A stretch of DNA of 64,000 bases, from assembly GCF_003350405.1 (NCBI RefSeq), contig NZ_QQAW01000012.1, positions 1 to 64,000 of the forward strand. Reading direction: 5' to 3'. The translations under genes and the position numbers were made by a program. The DNA is from Gluconacetobacter liquefaciens (GTDB lineage Bacteria > Pseudomonadota > Alphaproteobacteria > Acetobacterales > Acetobacteraceae). The notes under the pieces were generated by a model. That model searched no databases, was not told the DNA's origin, and saw only the letters and a program-made list of their open reading frames with translations. Positions 17,625-26,329 of the stretch are shown one piece after another. Position 1 is the first letter of the stretch. Each line of letters opens with the position of its first letter.

Positions 17625-18722
17625 CTATTTTACCCGCCTGACGGTAGCCGCCACCGTATGGGCCAGGGCGCGATAGGCTTGGCCGGCGGGGCTGCTGGGC
17701 GTCGAGATCACGATGGGGGCACCGGCGTCCGCGCTAGCGCGGATATCGGCCAGCAGCGGGATTTCACCCAGGAAGGGCACGCCCAGCGCCTCGGCTTCGG
17801 CCCTGGCGCCCCCATGGCCGAACAGGTCGGTGCGGTGGCCGCAGTTCGGACAGCAGAAATAGGACATGTTCTCGACCATCCCCAGCACGGGGACATTCAT
17901 CTTCTCGAACATCGCGATCCCGCGCCGCGCATCCAGAAGCGCGATGTCCTGCGGGGTGGAGACGATCACCGCGCCGGCCAGTGAGACCTTCTGGGCCAGG
18001 GTCAATTGGGCGTCGCCGGTGCCAGGGGGCATGTCCACCACCAGCACGTCCAGCGCGCCCCATTCTACGTCACCCAGAAGCTGACCCAGCGCACCCATCA
18101 CCATCGGGCCACGCCAGATCATGGCCTGGCGTTCGTCCACCAGCAGGCCGATGGACATGGCGCGGATGCCCCACGCCTCCAGCGGCGCCATGCGACCGTC
18201 GCGGACCTGGGGCGGCTGGTGCAGGCCCATCATGCGTGGCAGGGAAGGGCCATGGATGTCGGCATCAAGCAGGCCTACGCGCAGCCCCTCCATCCCCAGC
18301 CCGACGGCCAGGTTCACGGCGGTCGTCGACTTGCCGACCCCGCCCTTGCCAGAGGCTACGGCGATCACGGTGCGCACGTCCGGCAGGATCGGCCCCTGCG
18401 CGGGCCGGCCGCCGGGGGTGCCGAGATTCAGCGGTCGATGGCCACCAGCCGGCGCCGGGGCGGGAGCGGCTGCCGGGCGATGGGCGGTCAGGATGATGCT
18501 GGCGGCGACCACGTCGGGCAGTGCCAGTAATGCCTGTTCGGCCGCCGGCAGCAAGGACTGGATGCGTCCGGCCGCCGCCCGGTCGGTGGCCAGGGCGACA
18601 TGCAATGTGCCGTCGCGCAGCATCGTCGTGTCCAGGGCCGCATGGTCCAGGATCGTGGATCCGTCCGCGTCGCGGACCTGGCGCAGGATGTCGGCGATCC
18701 GCGCCGGCGTGGGTTCCGTCAT
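17625..18722 (-). CDS. mrp: Mrp/ApbC-family Fe-S cluster carrier ATPase
   Basis: 365 residues. An N-terminal MIP18-like (DUF59) domain (about 1-85) precedes a deviant Walker A, ASGKGGVGKSTTAVNLA, then DADIHGPSLPRMMG and VVDMPPGTGD. The conserved C-terminal CPNCG motif (in MSYFCCPNCGHRTDLFG) binds and transfers a 4Fe-4S cluster between subunits. Mrp proteins deliver iron-sulfur clusters to target enzymes; here, candidates include QueG and the glycolate oxidase iron-sulfur subunit, though no specific link is visible. Convergent with djlA. Confidence 0.95.
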   Translation of the reverse strand: MTEPTPARIADILRQVRDADGSTILDHAALDTTMLRDGTLHVALATDRAAAGRIQSLLPAAEQALLALPDVVAASIILTAHRPAAAPAPAPAGGHRPLNLGTPGGRPAQGPILPDVRTVIAVASGKGGVGKSTTAVNLAVGLGMEGLRVGLLDADIHGPSLPRMMGLHQPPQVRDGRMAPLEAWGIRAMSIGLLVDERQAMIWRGPMVMGALGQLLGDVEWGALDVLVVDMPPGTGDAQLTLAQKVSLAGAVIVSTPQDIALLDARRGIAMFEKMNVPVLGMVENMSYFCCPNCGHRTDLFGHGGARAEAEALGVPFLGEIPLLADIRASADAGAPIVISTPSSPAGQAYRALAHTVAATVRRVK

Positions 18723-18928
18723 GGTCTATCCTTCCGTGGCGGCCGCGCGGAGCGTGGTCGCGTCGTTGCCCGGACATAGGCGAAAACCGTCTGCGCGCAA
18801 ATCGGAATGGTCGTGCCCGCGTCTTCGGGGCATATGTAAGAAATCGCAACGGGACTGGAGTGGCGGGCGGTTCCGCTCCATTTGTCGAAGATGCCGCATG
18901 TTCGCGGCGGGCAGGAGAACCGGCTGAT

Positions 18929-20155
18929 ATGACTGCATCTGCGCCTAGTCCGCAGGTCTCGTCCGGATCAGGACAAGGAGCGACGGTGCCGCCGAGGCCA
19001 CCGGGCAGCCGACGTGATCACCGGATCGACGCGTTGCGCGGGGTCGCGCTGTTGATGATGTTCGTCGATCATATTCCGCAGAACGTGCTGAATCGTTTTA
19101 CGTTGCGCAATGTCGGCTTTGCCGACGCCGCGGAGATCTTCGTGCTGCTGGCGGGCTATGCTTCCTGGTTGGCGTATGGCCGGAATTTCGAGCGTGTCGG
19201 GTTACGGGCCGGTGTGGGCCGGGTGTGGCGGCGCTGCTTGCGGTTGTACGTCTTTCAGGCCGTCATGGTGGTGGTGACCACGGCCACCATCCGATACTGG
19301 CGCGCATTCTGGCCGGTGCCGGTCGATTTCCTGGAGCCCGAACTGGCCCACGGGCTGAGTTCTTTCTGGCGGGTCCTGTTTCTCGATGCGCTGCCCAGCA
19401 ATCTGAATATCCTGCCGCTTTATATGGTTCTGCTCGGGGTTTTCCCGCTGATCTATTTGATGATGCGGATCAGTCTGTGGCTGACGCTGGCGCTGAGTGC
19501 CAGTCTGTGGCTGCTCATTAACCTCGACCCCTCGATCAATTTTCCCAACTGGCTGGACCCGGATGGCTGGTATTTCGATCCGCTGGCCTGGCAGTTCCTG
19601 TTCACGCTGGGGGCCTGTGCTGCCGTGGTGGCCGGACGGCATGACGGCAGCCTGCCGCGCCGGGGCTGGCTGCGTTGGGTTTGTGGCCTCTATCTCGCGG
19701 TCTCCGCGCTCGAGGCCTTTCCCTGGCAGCAATGGGGTCTGCCCGATCTGCGGCCCTTCGCCATCACCGCGCCGGACAAGAGCGTACTTGCTCCGCTGCG
19801 GCTGCTGGATGTGCTGGCAATCTTCTATCTGGTTCAGTCCTCGCATGGCGTGCGTGGTGCTGCGGAGGGGCGCATTGGACGTGTGATGGCGCTCTTCGGG
19901 CGCCATTCGCTGGAAGTCTTCTCGGCCGGCACGGTGATCGACCTGTATGCGCGGCTGATCTTTACCTCCTTCGGTTCCGGCTGGATGTTGCAGATCGCGG
20001 TGAATGTGATTGGATTCACGATCCTGTGGGAACTCGCGACGGTTCTCGATCGGGCTCGTATCAGGCAGAAACAGCGTCAGGCGGCGCCTCCTGCGGCAGC
20101 GGAGGGGCGCGGCAACCCGGCTCCTGCGGGGAGCGTAATGGAAAGAGCCCGTTGA
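18929..20155 (+). CDS. opgC: OpgC-family membrane acyltransferase (glucan modification)
   Basis: 408 residues from the ATG at 18929 (AGGAG upstream at 18913). The opening DHRIDALRGVALLMMFVDHI and FADAAEIFVLLAGYASWLAYGR is the PF10129 OpgC signature. About ten hydrophobic segments follow, ending FTILWELATVLDRARIR. OpgC transfers succinyl (or other acyl) groups to osmoregulated periplasmic glucans. Its stop shares a base with the start of an SGNH hydrolase gene (TGATG), suggesting joint function. The glucan backbone genes opgG-opgH lie 6 kb downstream on the same strand. Acyl donor and exact substrate are unproven here. Confidence 0.88.
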   Translation: MTASAPSPQVSSGSGQGATVPPRPPGSRRDHRIDALRGVALLMMFVDHIPQNVLNRFTLRNVGFADAAEIFVLLAGYASWLAYGRNFERVGLRAGVGRVWRRCLRLYVFQAVMVVVTTATIRYWRAFWPVPVDFLEPELAHGLSSFWRVLFLDALPSNLNILPLYMVLLGVFPLIYLMMRISLWLTLALSASLWLLINLDPSINFPNWLDPDGWYFDPLAWQFLFTLGACAAVVAGRHDGSLPRRGWLRWVCGLYLAVSALEAFPWQQWGLPDLRPFAITAPDKSVLAPLRLLDVLAIFYLVQSSHGVRGAAEGRIGRVMALFGRHSLEVFSAGTVIDLYARLIFTSFGSGWMLQIAVNVIGFTILWELATVLDRARIRQKQRQAAPPAAAEGRGNPAPAGSVMERAR

Positions 20156-20829
20156 TGAATGATGCGACCGAACGTCCGCCCTCTCCTATCCTGCCCCGTC
20201 TGACCGACCGGCTGAGGCGCGGCCGGCCGGTGCGTGTGACCTTATTCGGGTCCTCGACCACCGAGGGGATCGGTGCCAGCAGTCCGGAGCATGGATTTGC
20301 TGCCGTCTTCGAACGTACCCTGGCGCCCTTCGTGACCGGCGGGTTGGCGGTGATCAATCGTGGGATCGGCGGCAACGGTGCGCAGGAAATGCACGACCGC
20401 CTGCCCGGCGTGCTGGCCGACGACGCGGACCTCGTGATGTGGCAGACCGGCAGCAACGATGCCTGGCAGGGCGTGAAGCTGGAAACCTACGAGGATCTGA
20501 CACGCCGGGATCTGCTGGCCACCCGCGCTACGGGGGCCGACCTGGCGCTGATCGACCCGCAATATTGCCGTATGCTCGAGGAATGCGCGGCCTTCCCGCC
20601 TTTTGTCCCGGCAGTGCATCGCATCGGCTCGGAACTGGGGATTCCGGTCTTCGGCCGCTATGCCCGCATGAAATCCTGGTGCGCCGAGCTGGGCATGGAC
20701 CGCGACGAATTGTCACCCGACGGGCTGCATATGGGCGACCGGGGCTACCTGCTGCTGGGCGAGGCGGTCGCGCGCTGGCTGCTGGAACTGACGGGGGCTC
20801 CGGCGGGTGCATTTCTCCCCAACCGCTGA
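20155..20829 (+). CDS. SGNH/GDSL-type hydrolase coupled to opgC
   Basis: 224 residues from the ATG at 20155 overlapping the opgC stop by one base. SGNH blocks are readable: block I VTLFGSSTTEGIG (nucleophile Ser), block II NRGIGGNGAQE (Gly), block III WQTGSNDAWQG (Asn), block V SPDGLHMGDRGYLLL (Asp-x-x-His). No signal peptide is visible, so it is probably cytoplasmic or weakly exported. SGNH enzymes are esterases or acyltransferases. Pairing with a membrane acyltransferase suggests that it adds or removes acyl groups on the same glycan, by analogy with other acyltransferase-SGNH pairs. This is inference. Confidence 0.82.
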   Translation: MNDATERPPSPILPRLTDRLRRGRPVRVTLFGSSTTEGIGASSPEHGFAAVFERTLAPFVTGGLAVINRGIGGNGAQEMHDRLPGVLADDADLVMWQTGSNDAWQGVKLETYEDLTRRDLLATRATGADLALIDPQYCRMLEECAAFPPFVPAVHRIGSELGIPVFGRYARMKSWCAELGMDRDELSPDGLHMGDRGYLLLGEAVARWLLELTGAPAGAFLPNR

Positions 20830-20930
20830 TCGTCCCGCGCGGGGCGCGGGTCAGCCCTTCCGATTCGGCCGCGATCATGCTCTAGGATAGTCTGGTCACG
20901 ACGACCTGACTGCTGGAAGCGCTTTACCCG

Positions 20931-22508
20931 ATGTCTTTGCCTGTTCCGGTTTTCCCTCGCCCGTTCGCCGCCGTCGGGCTGGCGGTTTCCCTGTCCCTGA
21001 TCGCGGCGGCCGCTGCCCGGGCCGAGCCTGCCATGGTGCCGCCCCCGCCGGCACCGCCGCAGGCCGACGCCGCGCCGTCGATCCGCCTGCCTGGGCCAGG
21101 CCGGGGGACCCCCGACAGCTTTGCCGATCTGGCGGCACGGTTGCTGCCGGCAGTGGTCAACGTCTCGACCACCGAGACGGTCAAGCCTGGGGATGATGAT
21201 GGGGAGTCGGATGGTGACGGCGAGGATGCGCCGCAGATCCCGAATTTCCCCGAAGGGTCGCCCTTCGAGAAGTTTTTCCACGATTTCATGAGCCACCAGA
21301 ACGGTCCGGAGGCTGCGCCGCGCAAGATGCAAGCCCTGGGGTCGGGTTTCATCATCGATGCGTCGGGTATCGTGGTCACCAACAATCATGTCATCCGCCA
21401 CGCGGACCAGATCACGGTGACGCTTCAGGACAATACAGTTCTCAAGGCCAAGCTGCTTGGCCACGATGACAGGACCGATCTTGCGGTGCTGAAGGTGGAG
21501 ACCCCCCATCCGCTACCTGCCGTGGTCTTCGGTGACAGCGACCATGCGCGGGTTGGGGACTGGGTTCTGGCGATTGGCAACCCGTTCGGTTTGTCCGGTA
21601 CGGTGACGGCGGGCATCATCTCCTCGCGCGGTCGCAATATCGAGCAGGGGCCATACGACGATTTCATCCAGACCGATGCGCCGATCAACAAAGGGAATTC
21701 GGGTGGCCCGCTGTTTGACATGCAGGGGCAGGTGATCGGGATCAATACCGCAATCTATTCGCCGTCCGGCGGGTCGATCGGTATCGGGTTTTCGATCCCC
21801 TCGGCCGAGGCGCGGGGAATCATCGATCAGTTGCGCCGCACCGGCAAGGTCTCGCGCGGTTGGATCGGCGTGCGGATTCAGGACGTGACGCAGGACATCG
21901 CCGACGGGCTGGGGCTGAAGGCCGCTCATGGTGCGCTGATCGCCGGTGTCGAAGCCAAGGGACCGGCCGCCGCGGCGAAATTGCAGGTCGGTGATGTGAT
22001 CCAGACCCTGAACGGCAAGGAGATCGACGGCCGCGCCCTGCCGCGCCTGATGGCCGACACGGCTCCCGGACAGGTGGTGAAGCTGGGGGTCTGGCGGCAT
22101 GGCCAGGCGGTAGCGGCCTCGGTCACGGTCGGCGCGCTGCCCGAGGACCCGAAGGAGGCGCCGGCTCCCAAGCCCGATGCCAAGGTGCAGGGCAGCGTCC
22201 AGCTTCAGGGCCTGGGCCTGACCGTGGGGGCGATCGACGACGTGGCCCGGCAGAAATTCAACCTGGCCGAAGGGCAAAAGGGTGTGGTCGTGACCAGTGT
22301 GGCGCAGGATGGGGCCGCGGCGGATCGCGGCCTGCGGGCCGGCGACGTGATCACCCAGGTTCAGCAGGCCGAAGTCGCGACTCCTGCTGATCTACGGCGG
22401 TCGGTCGATGCGGCGCGAGCCAAGCATCGGCGGTCGATTTTGTTCCTGGTCCAGAATGCCGACGGTCTGCGCTGGGTGCCCCTGCCGTTGGCGGATGACG
22501 CGAAATAA
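20931..22508 (+). CDS. degP: DegP/HtrA-family periplasmic serine protease
   Basis: 525 residues. Signal peptide ends near residue 31 (LIAAAAARA). A trypsin-like domain carries His153 (TNNHVIRH), Asp183 (DDRTDLAVL) and Ser257 (NKGNSGGPLF). Two PDZ domains follow, about 300-395 (GWIGVRIQDV...) and about 425-520 (GAAADRGLRAGDVITQV). An acidic loop (GDDDGESDGDGEDA, residues 87-100) sits where other HtrA proteases have the LA loop. It degrades or refolds misfolded envelope proteins. It follows the SGNH gene after about 100 bases, so it may have its own promoter. Confidence 0.95.
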   Translation: MSLPVPVFPRPFAAVGLAVSLSLIAAAAARAEPAMVPPPPAPPQADAAPSIRLPGPGRGTPDSFADLAARLLPAVVNVSTTETVKPGDDDGESDGDGEDAPQIPNFPEGSPFEKFFHDFMSHQNGPEAAPRKMQALGSGFIIDASGIVVTNNHVIRHADQITVTLQDNTVLKAKLLGHDDRTDLAVLKVETPHPLPAVVFGDSDHARVGDWVLAIGNPFGLSGTVTAGIISSRGRNIEQGPYDDFIQTDAPINKGNSGGPLFDMQGQVIGINTAIYSPSGGSIGIGFSIPSAEARGIIDQLRRTGKVSRGWIGVRIQDVTQDIADGLGLKAAHGALIAGVEAKGPAAAAKLQVGDVIQTLNGKEIDGRALPRLMADTAPGQVVKLGVWRHGQAVAASVTVGALPEDPKEAPAPKPDAKVQGSVQLQGLGLTVGAIDDVARQKFNLAEGQKGVVVTSVAQDGAAADRGLRAGDVITQVQQAEVATPADLRRSVDAARAKHRRSILFLVQNADGLRWVPLPLADDAK

Positions 22509-22523
22509 CGTTCGTAGCCAATC

Positions 22524-23693
22524 ATGGACCGTGATGCTCTGAATGTAGCGGATGGCCCGGTCGTGCCGCCGTCCGCGCGTTGGGCGGCGATCCGCCGGGT
22601 GCTGGAACCCAGGGGCGCGGAAATCCGCCAGGCGGCACGCCTGCTGGTGTCGGTTCTGCTGTCGGACCTTCTGGCGCGTGTGGTGCATCTGCATGAACCG
22701 GTCTGGTCGGTGATTACCTCGGTCATCGTCACGCAAAGCCGGATTACCCAGACCCTGACCACCGGGCGGGACCAGATCGTGGGCACGCTGGTCGGGGCCG
22801 GGGCGGGGCTGCTGGCTATCCTGATGGTCCAGACGGGGATACTGCCGGACTGGGTTGCGTTCTGGCTGGCGCTGACGCCGCTGGCCCTGCTGGCGGCGGC
22901 GCGACCGAATCTGCGCTTTGCCGCAGTGACGCTGATGATCGTGCTGCTGTTTCCGATCAGCGGTGACCCGTTCCTGCGACCGCTGGACAGGATCGCCTCG
23001 ATCCTGATCGGTGTCGTGACTTCGCTCGTGGTAACGATGTTCGTGCTGCACGATGCTGCGCGAGGAGACGTGTTGACTGCGTCCGGCCGGCTGATCGCCG
23101 ATATCGCGGATCTGCTGGACCGCGCGCTGCGTGGCGAACTGGATCACGATACGATCGAGACGATCGACGAGGCATGCCGCACCCATTTGCAGGAAATCTA
23201 CGGCGCGGTAGCCGAGACCAGGGTGGAGGGGTTGCGCATCCTGCGCCGCAAGGCCGATCCGTTGCTGGATGTTCTGCCTGGCCTTCTGCGGCGCCTGCGC
23301 GGCAGTGCGGTCTTCGCCGCGCGTGCGGCGACCGAGGCGGGGGAATTGCCGAGCGTGGATACTGCCCTGGATGCCGAACGGCGGGCGCTGGCGCGCGTGC
23401 TGTCGCAGCTTTCGCGCCGGTGCGCGCGTGCGGCGCGTGGCCGCCGACGGATATCGCGCGAGGACGCGGCAACCGTATTGGCAGTGCTGCACACGCCGGG
23501 TCCCTCCTGGAGCGCGCCCATGCAGTTTACCCTGGGGATGCTGCATGAAGATCTGGAACGTGCGGTGGAGGCGGTCTGGTCTGACGGCGCGGCGCATCCA
23601 TATGCAGAGGCGAAAAAAGCGGAGGGTAGATCCCATGCTGAACCGGACGATCCTGAAAACTCTTCCGGCGGGTGTGTCCGCCCCTGGCTATGA
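22524..23693 (+). CDS. FUSC-family membrane protein (aromatic acid exporter-like)
   Basis: 389 residues. About six N-terminal hydrophobic segments; HEPVWSVITSVIVTQSRITQTLTTGRDQIVGTLVGAGAG (here cited as HEPVWSVITSVIV and GTLVGAGAG) is the family hallmark. A long cytoplasmic helical half with Arg-rich stretches follows. Relatives include YccS/AaeB-type transporters for aromatic carboxylates, but the substrate is unknown. It begins 15 bases after the HtrA stop. Its last 59 bases overlap the start of the dehydrogenase gene in another frame, an unusually long overlap; a C-terminal extension created by loss of an earlier stop is possible. Confidence 0.82.
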   Translation: MDRDALNVADGPVVPPSARWAAIRRVLEPRGAEIRQAARLLVSVLLSDLLARVVHLHEPVWSVITSVIVTQSRITQTLTTGRDQIVGTLVGAGAGLLAILMVQTGILPDWVAFWLALTPLALLAAARPNLRFAAVTLMIVLLFPISGDPFLRPLDRIASILIGVVTSLVVTMFVLHDAARGDVLTASGRLIADIADLLDRALRGELDHDTIETIDEACRTHLQEIYGAVAETRVEGLRILRRKADPLLDVLPGLLRRLRGSAVFAARAATEAGELPSVDTALDAERRALARVLSQLSRRCARAARGRRRISREDAATVLAVLHTPGPSWSAPMQFTLGMLHEDLERAVEAVWSDGAAHPYAEAKKAEGRSHAEPDDPENSSGGCVRPWL

Positions 23694-25116
23694 TCCGGCG
23701 ACCATCCGGACCGGTATCGTGCATTTTGGGGTCGGCAATTTCTTTCGGGCCCATGAGGCTTTCTATGTCGATCGCTGCCTGGCGCTGGAGGGGCAGCAGG
23801 ATTGGGGGATCGCCGGTGTCGGGCTGACGGCGGGGGCGCGGTCCGAACGCAAGGCCAGACAGTTCACGGAGCAGGATTGCCTTTACTCCCTGACCGAGGC
23901 CGCCCCGGACGGTGCGCGGGCAGTGCGGGTCATCGGTGCCTTGCATGCCTATCTGTTGGCACCGGCCGATCCGACAGCCGTGCTGGACCTGTTGGCTGAT
24001 CCATCGGTGCGTATTGTTAGCATGACGATCACCGAAGGCGGCTACAACATCGATGAGACGACAGGGGCGTTTCGCCTGGATAGCGCTGCGGTGCGGGCTG
24101 ATCTGGTCGCTGATGCCCTGCCGACGACCATTTTCGGCTTTGTTATCGAAGCCCTGGCTCGTCGTCGCGCCGCAGGGAGCGGACCGTTCACCGTGCTCTC
24201 CTGTGATAACCTGCGTCATAATGGCGATGTGGCGCGGACGGCATTCCTGGGTTTCGCCCAGGCGCGCGATCCGGATCTGGCGGCGTGGATCGAGGCCCAT
24301 GTCACCTTCCCCAACGGCATGGTCGATCGCATCACGCCGTCGGTAGACGACGCGATTGCCCGCACGCTGAATGTCGCCAGCGGTCTGGACGATGCGCTGC
24401 CGCTGGTGGCCGAGGATTTCACCCAATGGGTGGTGGAAGACCGGTTCTGCGCCGGCCGTCCGGCGCTGGAGAAGGCGGGCGTCCAGTTCGTGGCCGACGT
24501 GACCGGCTATGAGCACGTAAAAGTACGGATGCTGAATGCATCGCATATTCTACTGGCCTTCCCTAGCATCTTGCTGGGTTATCGCCAGGTGGATGAAGCA
24601 TTGCGCGACAGGGATCTGGCGCGGTTCGTCAACGCCTATCTGGAACTGGATGTGATTCCGCGTCTTGATGCGCCGGCTGGCCTGGACCCGCAGGATTACC
24701 GGCGCAGCATATTACGGCGTTTTTCCAATCCGGCGATGGCGGACCAGTTACTGCGGATCGGGGGGGATGGTTCGTCCAAGATTCAGGTTTTCTGGACCGA
24801 AACGGTGCGGCGCGTACTGTCCGATGGTGGCGATCTGCGGCGTATCGCCTTCGGCATTGCGGCTTATCTGGAAGCGTTGCGCGGTGTGGATGAAACGGGC
24901 GTGCAATATACGCCTGCAGAACCGACGCTGGATGCCGCGCAACTGGAACTGGCCGATGCCGAAGACCTGCGCGCGGCGCTGGCCCTGCCAGCCTTCGATG
25001 GTTGGCGCGAGGTGCGGAGCGTCGCCTTGACCGATGCCATCGTCACCGCCCGTGAGGCTATTCGCGAAATCGGCGTGCGGGCCGCGCTGGCGGAATGCGG
25101 TGGCTTGCCAGGCTGA
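23635..25116 (+). CDS. Mannitol dehydrogenase-family (long-chain polyol) oxidoreductase
   Basis: 493 residues, typical for long-chain mannitol 2-dehydrogenase / fructuronate reductase. The ATG at 23635 follows a strong GGAGGG. The NAD-binding motif IVHFGVGNFFRAHEAFYVD is near residue 28. VSMTITEGGYN, the FTVLSCDNLRHNG block and catalytic VKVRMLNASHILLAFP with the conserved Lys (KVRMLN) are present. The enzyme likely oxidises mannitol to fructose or a related polyol or uronate. Acetic acid bacteria use such enzymes for polyol metabolism; exact specificity is not decidable from sequence. Confidence 0.92.
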   Translation: MLNRTILKTLPAGVSAPGYDPATIRTGIVHFGVGNFFRAHEAFYVDRCLALEGQQDWGIAGVGLTAGARSERKARQFTEQDCLYSLTEAAPDGARAVRVIGALHAYLLAPADPTAVLDLLADPSVRIVSMTITEGGYNIDETTGAFRLDSAAVRADLVADALPTTIFGFVIEALARRRAAGSGPFTVLSCDNLRHNGDVARTAFLGFAQARDPDLAAWIEAHVTFPNGMVDRITPSVDDAIARTLNVASGLDDALPLVAEDFTQWVVEDRFCAGRPALEKAGVQFVADVTGYEHVKVRMLNASHILLAFPSILLGYRQVDEALRDRDLARFVNAYLELDVIPRLDAPAGLDPQDYRRSILRRFSNPAMADQLLRIGGDGSSKIQVFWTETVRRVLSDGGDLRRIAFGIAAYLEALRGVDETGVQYTPAEPTLDAAQLELADAEDLRAALALPAFDGWREVRSVALTDAIVTAREAIREIGVRAALAECGGLPG

Positions 25117-25137
25117 GGGTGTCGCCTTGCTGGCGTG

Positions 25138-25671
25138 TTAGCCCGGTTGCATGGCACGGGTCATCAGCCGTGCTTTCGGGTCGTAGCTGGCTAGAATGGC
25201 GGTGGCTTTCGGCTCGTCGATCGGGGCGAAGCCAATACGCAGCCAGTAAGCTCCGGCACTGCCGGTTGCGATGAGTGCAATGCGCGACACGCCGGCGGAT
25301 GCCGCGTGTTCGGCAAGAATAGCCAGCGCGGCGGCAGGGGCGCCCTGACCTCTGGCGTCAGGTAAAAGTGCGATATCGTGTAGATACCAGCAATCCGGTC
25401 GTCCTGGTAGCGCGCCCAGGGCGCAATCCAATGCCGGCGGAGCGGCGGCGCACCAGGGGTGGCTGATGACATAGCCTTCGAGCCCCGCGCCTCGGTCGAG
25501 GACCAGGCAGCCGAGGGGGCATAGGGCGAGCCGTTCGGCGAAGACTGATTCGCCTTCGGGATAGGCAGGATGCACGCGCGCCGCAATATCCAGCACGGCG
25601 GGCAGATCGGTCGGATGCATGGCGCGCCAGCTTGGCTGGCGGGAGCCTGGTATGGTGGTGGCAGTCGGCAT
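25138..25671 (-). CDS. GNAT-family N-acetyltransferase
   Basis: 177 residues from the ATG at 25671. Upstream in-frame codons would run under the divergent ModE-like gene and are rejected. GNAT core features: LPAVLDIAARVHP, a central YLHDIALLPDARGQGAPAAALA (acetyl-CoA-binding Q/R-x-x-G/A variant; read as ALLPDARGQGAPAAAL) and the C-terminal SAGAYWLRIGFAPID, where GNATs have A..FYE..GF. Substrate unknown. Convergent with the dehydrogenase gene and divergent from the ModE-like regulator with about 100 bases between. Confidence 0.8.
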   Translation of the reverse strand: MPTATTIPGSRQPSWRAMHPTDLPAVLDIAARVHPAYPEGESVFAERLALCPLGCLVLDRGAGLEGYVISHPWCAAAPPALDCALGALPGRPDCWYLHDIALLPDARGQGAPAAALAILAEHAASAGVSRIALIATGSAGAYWLRIGFAPIDEPKATAILASYDPKARLMTRAMQPG

Positions 25672-25773
25672 GGGCGGCAAAAACGCTCTCGACAGGCGGG
25701 CGACAACTCCAGCATAGCATGCGGCGCGTGGGCGGACAGTGCTAGCGCTATTGGCAGCGGGAGACGGTGTGGG

Positions 25774-26115
25774 ATGGAGGATGCGCGTCTGACGGTGCGG
25801 ATCGACGCGCATGACGCGCCGCTGCTGGGTCATGGCAAGATCCGCTTGCTGGAAGCCATCGGTGCCAGTGGTTCGATTTCCGGCGCTGCGCGGGCGATGG
25901 GGATGTCCTATCGACGCGCGTGGCTGCTGGTCGAGGCGATGAATGCCGCCTTCGCGGAGCCGGTGGTGGCGACCCGACCGGGTGGGGGTGGGGGTGCCGA
26001 GTTGTCGCCGGCCGGGATCGAGATCCTACGTCTGTATCGCGAGATCGAGGGGCGGGCAGCACAGGCGGCCCTGCCGGCGTTGCGGGAACTGGCTACGCGT
26101 CTTGCACCGCGATGA
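25774..26115 (+). CDS. ModE-type single-domain winged-helix regulator
   Basis: 113 residues. The LysR-like winged helix of ModE is clear: HGKIRLLEAIGASGSISGAARAMGMSYRRAWLLVEAMN, cited in parts (ISGAARAMGMSYRRAW is the recognition region). The wing segment has GGGGGGAELSPAG-like sequence. The C-terminal molybdate-binding TOBE domains of full-length ModE are missing, so any ligand response must differ. Short one-domain proteins of this type are common in alphaproteobacteria near molybdenum genes, but none lies here. Divergent from the GNAT gene. Confidence 0.8.
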   Translation: MEDARLTVRIDAHDAPLLGHGKIRLLEAIGASGSISGAARAMGMSYRRAWLLVEAMNAAFAEPVVATRPGGGGGAELSPAGIEILRLYREIEGRAAQAALPALRELATRLAPR

Positions 26116-26329
26116 GGGTCGTGTGTCGTTGCATTGATAATTTCATGTTTGGGAATTGTAACAACGCGCCGCAATATGGCCACAGGCCTTTGTCATAATT
26201 AAGAGATTGCCTGTATGGCTTTGTGGGCGCCGACGTCAGCGGCGCTGAAACGCAACTTGCTGGCGCGCTGGCGCCGGTGGCAGATCATGGACAGATGGCG
26301 TTGCCATGCGCGGCGTTCGGGGAGCAAGG

